This document shows positions 26,401-37,200 of a DNA stretch of 64,000 bases, piece by piece. Where the stretch lies: positions 1 to 64,000 of the forward strand of contig NZ_RBRE01000010.1 of assembly GCF_003700275.1 (NCBI RefSeq), written 5' to 3'. The stretch's first letter is position 1. Each line of letters opens with the position of its first letter. The stretch is from Pseudomonas cichorii. Its GTDB lineage: Bacteria; Pseudomonadota; Gammaproteobacteria; Pseudomonadales; Pseudomonadaceae. Under the pieces are notes generated by a model. It was not told where the DNA came from, did no database searches, and was given only the letters and a program-made list of their open reading frames with translations. Made by a program: the position numbers and the translations under genes.

Positions 26401-28215
26401 GCCCAGCCGTTGAATGCGGTCGAAAGTGCCTTGCTGGATATCTGGCGAACCCTGCTCGGCAAACCCGAGCTTGGCCCCGATGACAACTTCTTCGCCCAGG
26501 GTGGCGATTCCATTCTCGGTTTGCAGATCATTGCCCTGGCGCGCCAGCAACAGATCCTGATGACCCCCAAGCAATTGTTTGCCGAGCAAAACGTGCGGGC
26601 TCTGGCGCGGGTGGCGCAGACACCGCAGCGCAAACTGGAACAGCGCCTGCTGGATATCGCCCGGGAAATCCTCGACAAGCCGGAGTTGAGTGTCGACGAC
26701 AACTTCTTCACGGCGGGCGGCGATTCGATTCTGAGCCTGCAGATCATCGCCAGGGCCAAGCAGCAACGCCTGCAACTCAAGCCCAAGCAGATCTTCGAGT
26801 TTCCCACCGTGCGCGGCTGGGCAGAGCAAGTGGTCGACCTCGGCGCAGCCAATGCGGGCGCTACGCCTGCGGCGCTTGAGCCGACCACGGCATTTGCCCT
26901 GACGCCGATTCAGGACTGGTTCTTCGCTCAGCAGCAAGCCGAACCCGAATACTGGAACCAGTCGCTGTTGCTGGCGCTGGACGACGCGCTGGATCAGGCT
27001 CGCTTCAGCCAGGCACTGGGCGCGCTGCTGCAGCGACATGCTAGTTTGCGCCTGACCTTTGAAAACACGGAAAACGGCTGGCAACAGCGTTATCAGGCCT
27101 TGGCACCCAGCCAGGTGCAAGCACTGCTGCATATTGAGCCGGAACCCTTGAGCGAAGCCTTGCTGCAACGCTGGCAGCAAGGCTTCAGCCTTGACCGCGC
27201 ACCTCTGGTTCGCTTTGTGTATTTCTCCCGGAGTCGCGAACTGCTCTGCACGGCCCATCACTTGCTGGTCGATGCCGTGTCATGGCAAGTGCTGCTGGAA
27301 GAGCTGGAAAGTCTGTACCTGCAACCGAATGCAGCCCTGCCAGCGGTCTCGGCCGGTTTCCATGCCTGGAGCGAAGCCTTGCAGCGCCATCGCAGCGAAC
27401 CCGAGGTTCTGGCCCAGGTGGATTACTGGCAAGAGCAACTGGTTGCCGAAGGCGCAGCGCTTGAGCAGACCAACCTGTATGGCCAAAGCCGGACGCTGGA
27501 CACTTCGTTGTCGGTCGAGCAGACGCAATTGCTGCAAGGTGACTGCCATGCGGCCTACGGCACTCAGGTGCAGGATCTGTTGGTGGCCGCGCTGGCCGGT
27601 GTCATCGCTCAGTGGCAGGGCCGCGAACGTGTCACCCTCGAACTGGAAAGTCATGGCCGCAGTGGCTGGGAACAGGCCCCGGATCTGTCCCGCTCGGTCG
27701 GCTGGCACACCAGCCGCTACCCGCTGGCGGTCAATACCTCATGGGACCTGGAAGCCTCGATCATCGGCGCCAAGGAAGCCTTGCGCCGGGTGCCTGAACA
27801 AGGCATCGGTTACGGCCTGCTACGCCTCGATCCGGCACATGCACTGGGCGCGGCGTCGCTGCTGACCTTCAACTATCTGGGTCGGGTCGATCAATGGCTC
27901 GGGGCATCGCGACTCTGGCGTCTGGCCAGGCCGATCTGCCCCGGCATGCGCGCCGACACTACCCGCCGCACTCACTGGCTGGATGTGACGGTTCTGGAGA
28001 GCGAAGGGCGGCTGCATATCGAATGGCGCTATGCCCCGCAGGTGCATGACCAGGCATTGGTAAACCGCTTGGCGCAGCAGTTCGTGCAGCAGATCGGAGC
28101 CTTGCTGGAGCATTGCCTGTCACCTGCAGCTGGCCGCGCCACGGCTTCTGATTTTGCGGACTCTGGCCTGTCCGACGATGAATTCCTGGGGCTGCTCGAA
28201 CAACTTGAGCAGTGA
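23401..28215 (+). CDS. Siderophore NRPS 1: docking-C-A(Asp)-T-T-E
   Basis: This synthetase has 1604 residues. The order is a TubC-like N-terminal docking region (1-60), C (about 63-500, HHIAADL at 196-202, Leu replacing the usual Gly), A (about 520-980, core YTSGSSGRPKG), two carrier domains with Ser1037 and Ser1109, and an epimerization domain (HHLLVDAVSW at 1286-1295, complete active site). The specificity residues read DLTKVGHVGK, the aspartate code. The product is therefore a D-configured Asp, expected to be beta-hydroxylated by the enzyme just upstream. It is probably the first module: the next protein starts with a condensation domain of the type that accepts D-residues. What the C domain condenses (fatty acyl or other starter) is not encoded nearby. 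AAAGGA precedes the ATG at 23401. Confidence 0.93.
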   Translation: MDRLMHRCWLRGIRLSIAEGQLTIAHGSQDALNEELAAELQARAPEVLQWLQQHPDYFDARPLTDNEQALWFLQRLEPDSCAYNIAYAGRLKAQFSSEDFPRRLQDAWAAVQQRYPMLCTAYAERDGELLQWSHRERIQPLQCVTLQAADADTLQQRITELADAPFNLEAGEVSRVALLSNSQGRTTEHTVLLVIHHIAADLVTFYTVLNELFALINDQPLPAVNPDAYRDYCSDLHIRSEAAEPAELAWWQSQLADVPALELPTDFAYGSNQAFKGGELSVRFDPATTARVRAVAREWGVTPYVFWFSLFQQYLGVLSGQDDFVLGTPSGWRLRREHLTLPGYLVNPLPIRCRLRRELSSGEWAREVDATVKQALQHRHYPFSRLVKQLDLPRQMGRAPLFQHMFTLNKERIAPFEQYVDRLLSEQRGAAHELNMVIIDEEQGFLCRWRYSKALYQHATIERYRDQFVALVLAALEQPAVPFAELDWLATEQQSLLKGEDLPTATSNAWQAFTRQCVHKPQAIALQDEQGTLSYAELARAVVARSERLQDGQSLAGEHIALCLPRSRELVMHMLAAWQSGATYLALDPQWPQSRQQDICEDAMPKVWVGEGVRPEWLPEQVRWLSLPSAPLFSDAALHAPLAADLAAYVVYTSGSSGRPKGVKVSQGNLIHYVNGCLERLNLSADASLASLASCATDLGHTALFGALLSGRCLRLLAEELAFDAEELAAVLERQPVDMLKIVPSHLNALLVAKDPQRLLPRQCLVTGGEALGLDLVKRLRGLQADLRIVNHYGPSETTVGVLTHEVDSSGAAPLGRPLANIQVSVRAPDGRVLPVGVSGELCVAGATVALGYLSAPQADQARFTEYGYRTGDRVRLNHQGQVEFLGRLDEQVKIRGYRVEPAEVAAQLRDVPQVSDVSVLNIPSPLTGNRLVAFLVAPSAALADIQNALQTRLPDYMQPAQWHCLDGFALLANGKVDRQALIRLAEQAPAQLPGAEPTDAQPLNAVESALLDIWRTLLGKPELGPDDNFFAQGGDSILGLQIIALARQQQILMTPKQLFAEQNVRALARVAQTPQRKLEQRLLDIAREILDKPELSVDDNFFTAGGDSILSLQIIARAKQQRLQLKPKQIFEFPTVRGWAEQVVDLGAANAGATPAALEPTTAFALTPIQDWFFAQQQAEPEYWNQSLLLALDDALDQARFSQALGALLQRHASLRLTFENTENGWQQRYQALAPSQVQALLHIEPEPLSEALLQRWQQGFSLDRAPLVRFVYFSRSRELLCTAHHLLVDAVSWQVLLEELESLYLQPNAALPAVSAGFHAWSEALQRHRSEPEVLAQVDYWQEQLVAEGAALEQTNLYGQSRTLDTSLSVEQTQLLQGDCHAAYGTQVQDLLVAALAGVIAQWQGRERVTLELESHGRSGWEQAPDLSRSVGWHTSRYPLAVNTSWDLEASIIGAKEALRRVPEQGIGYGLLRLDPAHALGAASLLTFNYLGRVDQWLGASRLWRLARPICPGMRADTTRRTHWLDVTVLESEGRLHIEWRYAPQVHDQALVNRLAQQFVQQIGALLEHCLSPAAGRATASDFADSGLSDDEFLGLLEQLEQ

Positions 28216-28258
28216 TAACCCCAGCGTCCCATACATTAAAGGTTCGGATACCGTCAGC

Positions 28259-31200
28259 ATGAACGACAAGGTCAAAGCACTTTCGCGCAACATCGAAGCG
28301 ATTTATCCGCTGGCTCCCATGCAGCAGGGGTTGTTGTTCCACAGCCTGTTGCATCCGGGCAAAGGCATGTATCTGCTGCAATATCGTCATGTCATGGTCA
28401 TGCCGGACCTCGACCTGGCAGCATTCCGCCAGGCCTGGGCGCAGGTTGTCGAGCGCCATGAGCTGTTGCGCACTTCCTTTGTCTGGAAACAGCAGAAGCG
28501 CCCGATGCAGGTGGTACACAAGCAGGTCGAACTGCCGATTACCTATGAAGACTGGTCGCACCTGAGCGAAGCCGAACAGCAGGATCGCCTGGAACAGTTG
28601 CTGAGCGAAGAGCGGGTCCAGGGCCTGGACTTCACCAAGGCTCCGCTGATGCGGGTGCGGTTGTACAAGCTGGCGCCCGATACCTATCAGTTCGTGCGCA
28701 GCTATCACCATATCCTGATGGATGCCTGGTGTTTCTCGATCATCATGATGGACTTCCTCAACGGCTATCGCGCTGCTCAGGAAGGTCGTCGCCTGAACCT
28801 GCCAGCACCGCGTCCGTACCGCGACTTCATTCGCTGGCTGGAAACCCAGAAGCCGGAAGATCATCAGGCGTTCTGGCAACAGCGTCTGGCAGGCTTCGAC
28901 ACGCCCAACCAGTTCGGTTTTGGCCATGTCGGGCGCATTCAGGATGCCGCCGAGCCGGTCGAGGACTGTGTCGAGCATCTGAGTCTTGAACAGACTCAGG
29001 CCCTGCAAAATACTGCCGCGCGCCACGGCATTACCCTCAACACCCTGGTGCAGGGCGCATGGGCCTTGCTGCTGGCGCGCTACAGCGGTGATCGCGATCT
29101 GGTGTTCGGCATCACGGTGGCCGGGCGTCCGGTGCATCTGCAAGGCATGGAAAGCATCGTCGGCCTGTTCATCAACAGCCTGCCGCTGCGCTGGAGCTGG
29201 CGTCCGGACGATGCGCTCGGGCCTTGGCTGAAAGCCCTGCAGACCGAGAACCTGAGCCTGCGCGAGCACGAAAGCGTATCGCTGGCCGAAATCCAGCGCT
29301 GGAGCGAGGTGCAGCGTCAGGACCTGTTCCAGAGCCTGTTCGTGTTCGAGAACGCGCCGATTGCTGCCGACTTGCGTCAGGGGCAACTGGACTACCTGAT
29401 CAGCGATATGGCCAACCGCACCCACACCAACTACCCGGTTACCGTGGTGATCGTGCCGGGCGAACGCCTGCACTTGCAATTGACCTATCAGACCGACTGG
29501 TTCCTGCGCGAAGAAATCGAGCAGATGCTGCGCCACTTCCGGGCCTTGCTGCTGAATATGGGCGAAGCCCTGGGCAAGAAGCCGGAAACCCCCTTGCATC
29601 ATCTGCCGATGCTCGACGAACAGGAAATCGCCCTCCAGCAGCAGGTCTGGGCCGCTGGCGGTCTGGCTGCCGACGAGCAACTGCTGCAACCGCTGTATAT
29701 CGAGCGTTTACAGCAACAGGTGCGCCAGACTCCCGAGCGGGTTGCGCTTGTCCACGGCGAGCAGAGCCTGACCTTCGACCAGTTGAACCGTGCCGCCAAC
29801 CGTCTGGCCCGGCATCTGCGGGCTGAGGGCGTGAACTCCGACGACTTGATCGCGGTATTCGACGAGCGTGGCCTGGATCTGGTGGTGATGATTGTCGCTA
29901 CCCTCAAGGCCGGTGCCGGCTGGCTGCCGCTCGATCCACGCAACCCGCCGCAGCGCCTGGCTCAGGTGCTGCGCCAGAGCCGCACGCCGTTGCTGATTCA
30001 CAGCGCAGGGCAGGCTGAACTGGCGATGCAGGCGGTGGAACTCCTCGATCAGCCGCTCAAGTCGCTGCGCTACGATCCAGCGCTATTGGGCAGCTACAGC
30101 GATGAGGACCTGAACATTGCGGTGCATGACAGCTCGCTGGCCTATTGCATCTTCACCTCCGGCTCCACCGGTACGCCCAAAGGGGCGATGGTGGCCCAGG
30201 CCGGCATGCTCAACAATATTCTCGGCAAACTGCCGGGGCTTGGCCTCGATGCCAACGATGTGATTGCCCAGACCGCGCCGCAGTGTTTCGACATTTCGGT
30301 CTGGCAAACCCTGGCCGGCATGGTGCTGGGGGCGCGTACCGTGATCCTCGGCGATTGCATCGTGCAGAATCCCGATGACCTGACGGCAGCCATCGAGCGC
30401 CACGGCATCAGCATTCTGGAAGCGGTGCCATCGTTAATGCAAAGCCTGCTCGACAGCGGGCTCGATCGTTCAGCCCTGCGCTGGGTGCTGGCCACCGGCG
30501 AGGCGTTGCCACCGGCACTGGCGCGGCGCTGGTTCGAGCGCTATCCGGCGATTCCGCTGATGAACGCCTACGGTCCGGCCGAGTGCTCCGATGACGTAGC
30601 TTTCCATCCGTTGCTTGAGCGTTTGCCGGAACAGCGCATCAACGTGCCGATCGGGCGCGCGACTCTCAATAACCGTTTGTACTTGCTCAATGCCGACCTG
30701 CAGCCGATCCCGGCCGGTGCGGTCGGGGAAATCTTCGTCGCCGGTGTCGGCGTCGGGCGTGGCTACATGGCCGATCCGGCACGTACGGCAGCAGTGTTCC
30801 TGCCGGATCCGATTGCCAATGACGGCAGCCGTATCTATCGCACTGGCGATCTGGCGCGTTTCCTGCCCAATGGCGACCTGGAATATGTCGGACGCACCGA
30901 CCATCAGGTCAAGATCCGTGGTCACCGTATCGAGCTGGACGAAATCGAAGCCTGCCTGACCCGCTATCCCGGCGTGCGCGAGGCGGTGGTGGTGGCCCGC
31001 GATGACCAGCAGCGTTCCAAGGTGCTGGTGGCCTATGTGGTGGCCGATAGCGCACCGGGCATCGAGGCGTTGCGCGAGCATGTGCTGGGCAATCTGCCGC
31101 CGTACATGATTCCCAGCGCCTTCATGTTCCTGGAGCGTTTCCCGCTCAATGGCAACGGCAAGATCGACCGCAAGTCATTGCCCGAGCCGGATTTTGCCGC

Positions 31201-34200
31201 ACAAAGCCTGGCCCGTTATGTCGCACCGAGCAGCGAGCTGCAAGGCCAGATGGTCGAAGCCTGGCAAAGCGTGCTGGGCCTCGATCAGGTCGGTGTCGAA
31301 GACAACTTCTTTGAGCTGGGCGGCCACTCGCTGCTGGCCACGCAACTGATCGGCCTGATCGGCAAGCTCAGCGGCAAGGACCTGCCATTGCGCGTGGTAT
31401 TCGAGCGGCCGACCATCGCTGGCATGGCGGACTGGCTGGAAAACCGCAGCGATAGCGCCCAGTCGTCACCGACTCTGTTGCCGCGCCCTGCGAAACTGCC
31501 GTTGTCGTTTGCCCAGCAGCGTTTGTGGTTCCTGCAGCAGCTTGACCCGCAAAGCCCGGCCTACAACCTGGCGGGCGCGGTACGCCTGACCGGTGAGTTG
31601 CACATCGCTGACCTGCACGCTGCCTTGCAAAGCGTGCTCGACCAGCATGAAGTACTTCGCACCGGGTTTGTTGACCAGGCTGAAGGACCGAGCCAGGTGA
31701 TTCTGGCCCGTAGCGAACTCGATCTGCCCGTGATCGATGTCGCAGACGAACAGGCGTTGCACGCACTGCTGCGCCAGGACGCAATGACGCCGTTCTCGCT
31801 GGAGACTGCGCCGTTACTGCGCGCCAGACTCTATCGCCTGGCCCCGGAAGCCTTTGTCCTGTCGCTGAACTGCCATCACATCGTTGCCGATGGCTGGTCG
31901 CTGCAATTGATCATCGATGGCCTGTGCAAGCAATACCGCAACCGGCGCCAGGGCCTGACCGAGCAGCCTTTGGCCGCTTCAATGCAGTACGCCGACTACG
32001 CGCTGTGGCAGCAGCAATGGATGAGCAGCAAGGCCTGTGAACAGGAACTTGGCTTCTGGCGCGAGCAACTGGCCGGTGAACTGCCAGTGCTGGAACTGGC
32101 CGCAGACTTTCCACGTCCAGCCCAGGCCAGCCAGAGCGGCGGACGTGTCGAGTGCCGTCTGCCTGATGAACTGACCACCCGCTTGCGTGCTTTCAGTGCC
32201 GCTCACGGCTGGAGCAATTTCATTCCTCTGCTGACCACCTTCCAGTTGTTGCTGCGCAGTCGTAGCGGCGAAGACGACATTATTGTCGGGGTTCCGGTTG
32301 CCAACCGACATCATGCGGTGTTGCAGCCGCTGGTCGGCTGCTTCGTCAACACGCTGGTGTATCGCAGGAAATTCTCGGGCGAGCGCAATCTGCTGCAACT
32401 GATGAACGAGCTGCAGAGTTTGTCGGTGTCGGTGCAGTCGCATCAGGACCTGCCATTCGATTATCTGATTGAACAGCTCGGCGTGGCGCGGCAAGTCAGT
32501 TACAACCCGTTGTTCCAGGTCATGTTCAACTACTTCCCGGGCAATGCCCTGGAGCGTTTCGAGCTGACCGATGTGATCGCCGAACCGCTGGACAACCGTC
32601 CGGACAGCGCCTTGTGCGATCTGCACCTCGACGTGCGTGACAGCGAGCATGGCATCAGCCTGAGCCTGCAATACAGCAGCGACCTGTTCCGCGAACAGAC
32701 CGTGCAGATCATGGCCGACCAGTATCTGGCGCTGCTCGAAGCACTGCTCGAACAACCCGCACAGGCGTTGGGCGAGCTGCAATGGCAACCTGCCGAACGC
32801 GCGCTGGCACGCCTCGATGGCATTGGCGTTGAGGGCCATCAGGATATTCTCCAGGCCTTTGCGCGTCAGGTTGCGCAACAGCCACAAGCGATTGCCGTGC
32901 TGGCAGGTGAGCAACGCCTGAGCTATGCCGAACTGGACCGGGCCGCCGAGCAACTGGCGGCGACCTTGCAGGCCCATGGTGTTGGCCGCGAAGACCGGGT
33001 GGCCTTCAGCTTGCCCCGCGATGCCCGGCTGCCGATGACCATGCTGGCGATTCTCAAGGCCGGTGCCGCCTATGTGCCGCTGGCTGAAGATACGCCTGCG
33101 GACCGTGGGCGCTACATTCTGCAAGCAGCGCAACCCGGTTTGTGCCTCGGCACCGCTACCAGCCTTGCCGCATTGCGCGACTGGAACAGCGGCGTGCCGC
33201 TACTGGACATTGATGCAGTCAATACCGGCGAGACACTTCGTGCCCCGGTGTGCACGGCCGATCAACTCGCCTACGTGCTGTATACCTCCGGCTCCACTGG
33301 CCAGCCCAAAGGCGTGGCGATCAGCCGCGGCAACCTGATGAACCTGATGCTGGCGGTCGAGCAGGTGTTGCCGCTCAGCGCCAATGACCGGGTGCTGGCA
33401 TTGACCACCGCGACCTTCGACATTGCCATTGTCGAACTGCTGCTGCCTCTGGCGCATGGCGCGAGCATTTTGCTGGCCGACCGTGAACAGGCGCGCGACC
33501 CGCAGGCCATCGATCAACTGTTGCTGGATGCGCAACCGACCGTGATGCAAGCCACGCCTGCAACCTGGCGGATGCTGGTAGCGCATACCTCGCGCAACTG
33601 GCAGGGCGTGCGGGCCATTTCCGGTGGTGAAGCCTTGCCGTGCGCACTGGCCGAAGCCATGGAGGGCAGGGGAGCCCGAGTCATCAACGGCTACGGGCCG
33701 ACCGAGGCGACGGTCTACAGCACCTTCGAGGTGCGCACTGGCAACGAAAGCGGCGTTGAAGTGCCGATCGGCCAGCCGGTGGCCAATACTGCTGCTTATG
33801 TTCTGGATGCCGACTTGCAGCCAGTGCCCGCCGGGGTTCCCGGTGAGCTGTATCTGGCCGGGGCCAACCTTGGGCGTGGCTACTTTGCTGCGCCGCGCCT
33901 GACCGCTGCCGCGTTCCTGCCGGATCCGTTCGTGGCCGGTGCACGCATGTATCGCACCGGTGACCGGGTTCGCCGCAACGCCAATGGCAGCCTGGATTAC
34001 CTCGGACGCCTGGACTTCCAGGTCAAGTTGCGCGGCTTCCGCATCGAACTGGGTGAAATCGAAGCGTTGCTGGCGCGTATTTCCGGGGTTCGCGAAGCGG
34101 CTGTGGTGTTGCTGGGTAACGGCGAAGCGGCGCGACTGGTGGGTTACTACGCCGGCGAGCCACTGGATGAAACGCTGTTGCGCGAAACCCTCGGCGCACA

Positions 34201-37200
34201 ATTGCCGGACTACATGCTGCCAGGCCAGTTTGTGCATCTGCCAACCCTGCCGTTGAGCCCGAGCGGCAAGGTCGACCGCAAGGCGTTACCAGAGCCACTG
34301 CAACGCGATGGCCAACGCAGTGCACTTTCCGGCAAGTGGGAGCAGGAACTGGCCAGGCTCTGGGAAGAATTGCTGGGTTGCAGCGATATCGGTGCCGAGG
34401 ACAATTTCTTTGCCCTGGGTGGTCATTCGTTGCTGGCAGCGCGTCTGGTGGCGCGAATTGCCGAGCAACATGGTCGCCGTCTGCCGCTGCGTACCTTGTT
34501 CGAGCAACCGGTGCTGCGCGATCTGGCGGCGCAACTGGCCGCTAGCAGCGTTGAGTCGGAAGGCATCCTGCGCACTTTCGAGGAGCCGTTGGCGCCGTTG
34601 CATTTCACTCAGCAGCGCCTGTGGTTCCTGGATCGTCTGCAAGGCGATACCCAGGCTTATCACCTGTCGCTGGCCTTGCGTCTGGACGGTGTTCTGCAAC
34701 CGGCAGTGCTGGAACAGGCCCTGAACCAGTTGATCGGCCGTCAGCACAGTCTGCGTACGGTATTCAGCGAAACGCCTGAGGGCGCCCGTCAGCGGGTCGA
34801 GGATCAGGCGGCGGTATTGCTGGACATCGAGCCGCTGGAAGGCGACGAACATTCGCCGGCTTTCGCGCAGAAACTGAGCCAGGAAGCGCAGCGCAGCTTC
34901 GATCTCACGGCCTCGCCACTGTTCCGGGTGCGTATCTATCAGGGCCAGAGTCGCAGTGTGCTGCAGGTCACCCTGCACCACATCATCGCCGATGCACGCT
35001 CGCTGGAGATTTTCTTCAATGAGCTGCAACTGATCTATCAGGCGCTTGTGCAAGGCAGCAATGTTTGCCTGCCGCAACTGCCGCTGCAGTTCTCCGATGT
35101 GGCCGCCAGCTGGCAAGGTCCGGCCGGACAGGCGTTGATCGAATCGCAGCTGGAATACTGGCGTCAGACCCTGGCAGGCGAACCACCGGTGCTCAACCTG
35201 CCGACCGACTTGCCACGTCCTGCGGAGCAAGGCTACAAGGGCCAGCGTCTGCGCTTCAATTTGCCCGCCACGTTGGTCAGGCAATTGCGCAACACTGCGC
35301 AACAGCACGGACTGACTGCTTTCGCCCCGTTGCTGGCGGCCTGGAAAACCCTGCTGGCGCGGCACTCGGGGCAGCGTGAAGTCTGGATCGGCCTGCCGGT
35401 CGCCCATCGGCACCAGGCGCATACCGATAATCTGATCGGCTATTTCGCCACCACTCAGGTGCTGCGCAGCCAGATTGATCCGCTGCAACCGGTCGAGCAG
35501 TTCTGGCAGCAACTGCAAGCCAGCCATCTGGCGGCACAGCAGCATGCCGATGTGCCTTTCGAGCGTCTTGTGGAAGCATTGCAAGTGCGCCGCGACCTCA
35601 GCCATACACCGCTGTTCCAGGCCTTGTTCAACCTGATCCAGCGCGATGTCGGCGCCGCGATCGAGCAAAGCTTCGCCGGTTTGCCGGTGCAGCGTCTGAA
35701 TGTCGAAAGCGACAGCGCCCTGGTGGATATCGGCCTGCACATCGAGCAGCACGGTGACGACTGGCATTGCGTGCTGGAGTACAACACCGACCTGTTCCTG
35801 GCCAGCACCGCGCAGCGCTATGCCGATGAATACCGCTATCTGCTCGAAGGCATGCTCAGGCAGCCTGAAGCGCGGCTTTGGGACATTGATCTGGCCAATG
35901 CCGATCATGCTCTGGACCAACGCCCATGGAACCTGCCAGCCCAGACCTTGCAGGGTGAAGTGGACCTGATTGCGCGCTTCGAGCGGCAAGTGGCCCTGAG
36001 CCCCGAGGCTCTGGCTGTAGATTGCCAGGATCAGCAACTGAGCTATGCGCAACTCAATGCCCGCAGCAACCAGCTGGCTCACTGGCTGCGTGCCCGGAAG
36101 GTGGGCACGGACGATCTGGTTGCCGTATGCCTGACCCGCGGTCCATGGCTGCTGCCAACCCTGTTGGCGGTTCACAAGGCCGGTGCCGCGTACCTGCCAC
36201 TGGACCCGCAACACCCGGCCGACCGCCTGCGCTTTATCATCGACCATGCGCGGCCAGCGCTGGTACTCAGCGAAAGCCTGTGCGGCAATGCCTTGAGCGG
36301 CGTCGATAACGTTCTGCTCGATCAACTCGAACTGGACGATTACAGCTACGAGAACCTGACACTGGCGGTGCATCCGCAGCAACGCGCCTATGTCATCTAC
36401 ACCTCGGGTTCGACCGGCACTCCGAAAGGCGTGCAGGTCAGTCGCGACAACCTGAGCAACCTGCTGGCCGGGCTCGATGCGCAGTTGCCACTGGATAACA
36501 GGGATGTATGGCTGGCCAGTACCACTTACGCCTTCGATATGTGCAAGCCGGAGCTGTTCCTGCCACTGGTCAATGGCGCGGCGATCCTGCTGGCGCGCCG
36601 CGAGCAGGTGGTCGATGGTCATCAGTTGTTCGCCTTGCTGCGCCGCGCCACGGTGTTCCAGGCCACGCCGGCCGGCTGGCAGATCCTGCTGGAAACCGGT
36701 CACGCCGACTGGCCAGCGATACGCGGCCTGATCGGTGGCGAAGCGGTTCCGGGTGAACTGGTCACCGAACTGCGCAGCCGTGGCGTACAACTGATCAATG
36801 CCTATGGCCCGACCGAAACCACGGTCTGGTCGACAACCCAGGCGTTGCAGGAAGTGCCGAGCGGAGTTGCCGACATTGGCGCGCCGCTGCTCAACACCCG
36901 CTGCTATGTGCTCGACGAGATGTTGCGTCCGGTGCCGCTGGGTACTACCGGTGAGCTGTATATCGCCGGTTCCGGGGTTACCCGTGGCTATCAGCATGCC
37001 GCGACCATCACGGCCTCGGCCTATCTGCCGGACCCGTATGCCGGCCAACCCGGCAGCCGCATGTACCGCACCGGCGACCTGGTGCGTCGCCGCAATGACG
37101 GGCGACTGGCCTATGTCGGTCGCAGCGACTTCCAGGTCAAGGTCCGCGGTTTCCGTATCGAGCCCGGCGAAATCGAGTCGCTGTTGCGCCGTTATCCGGG

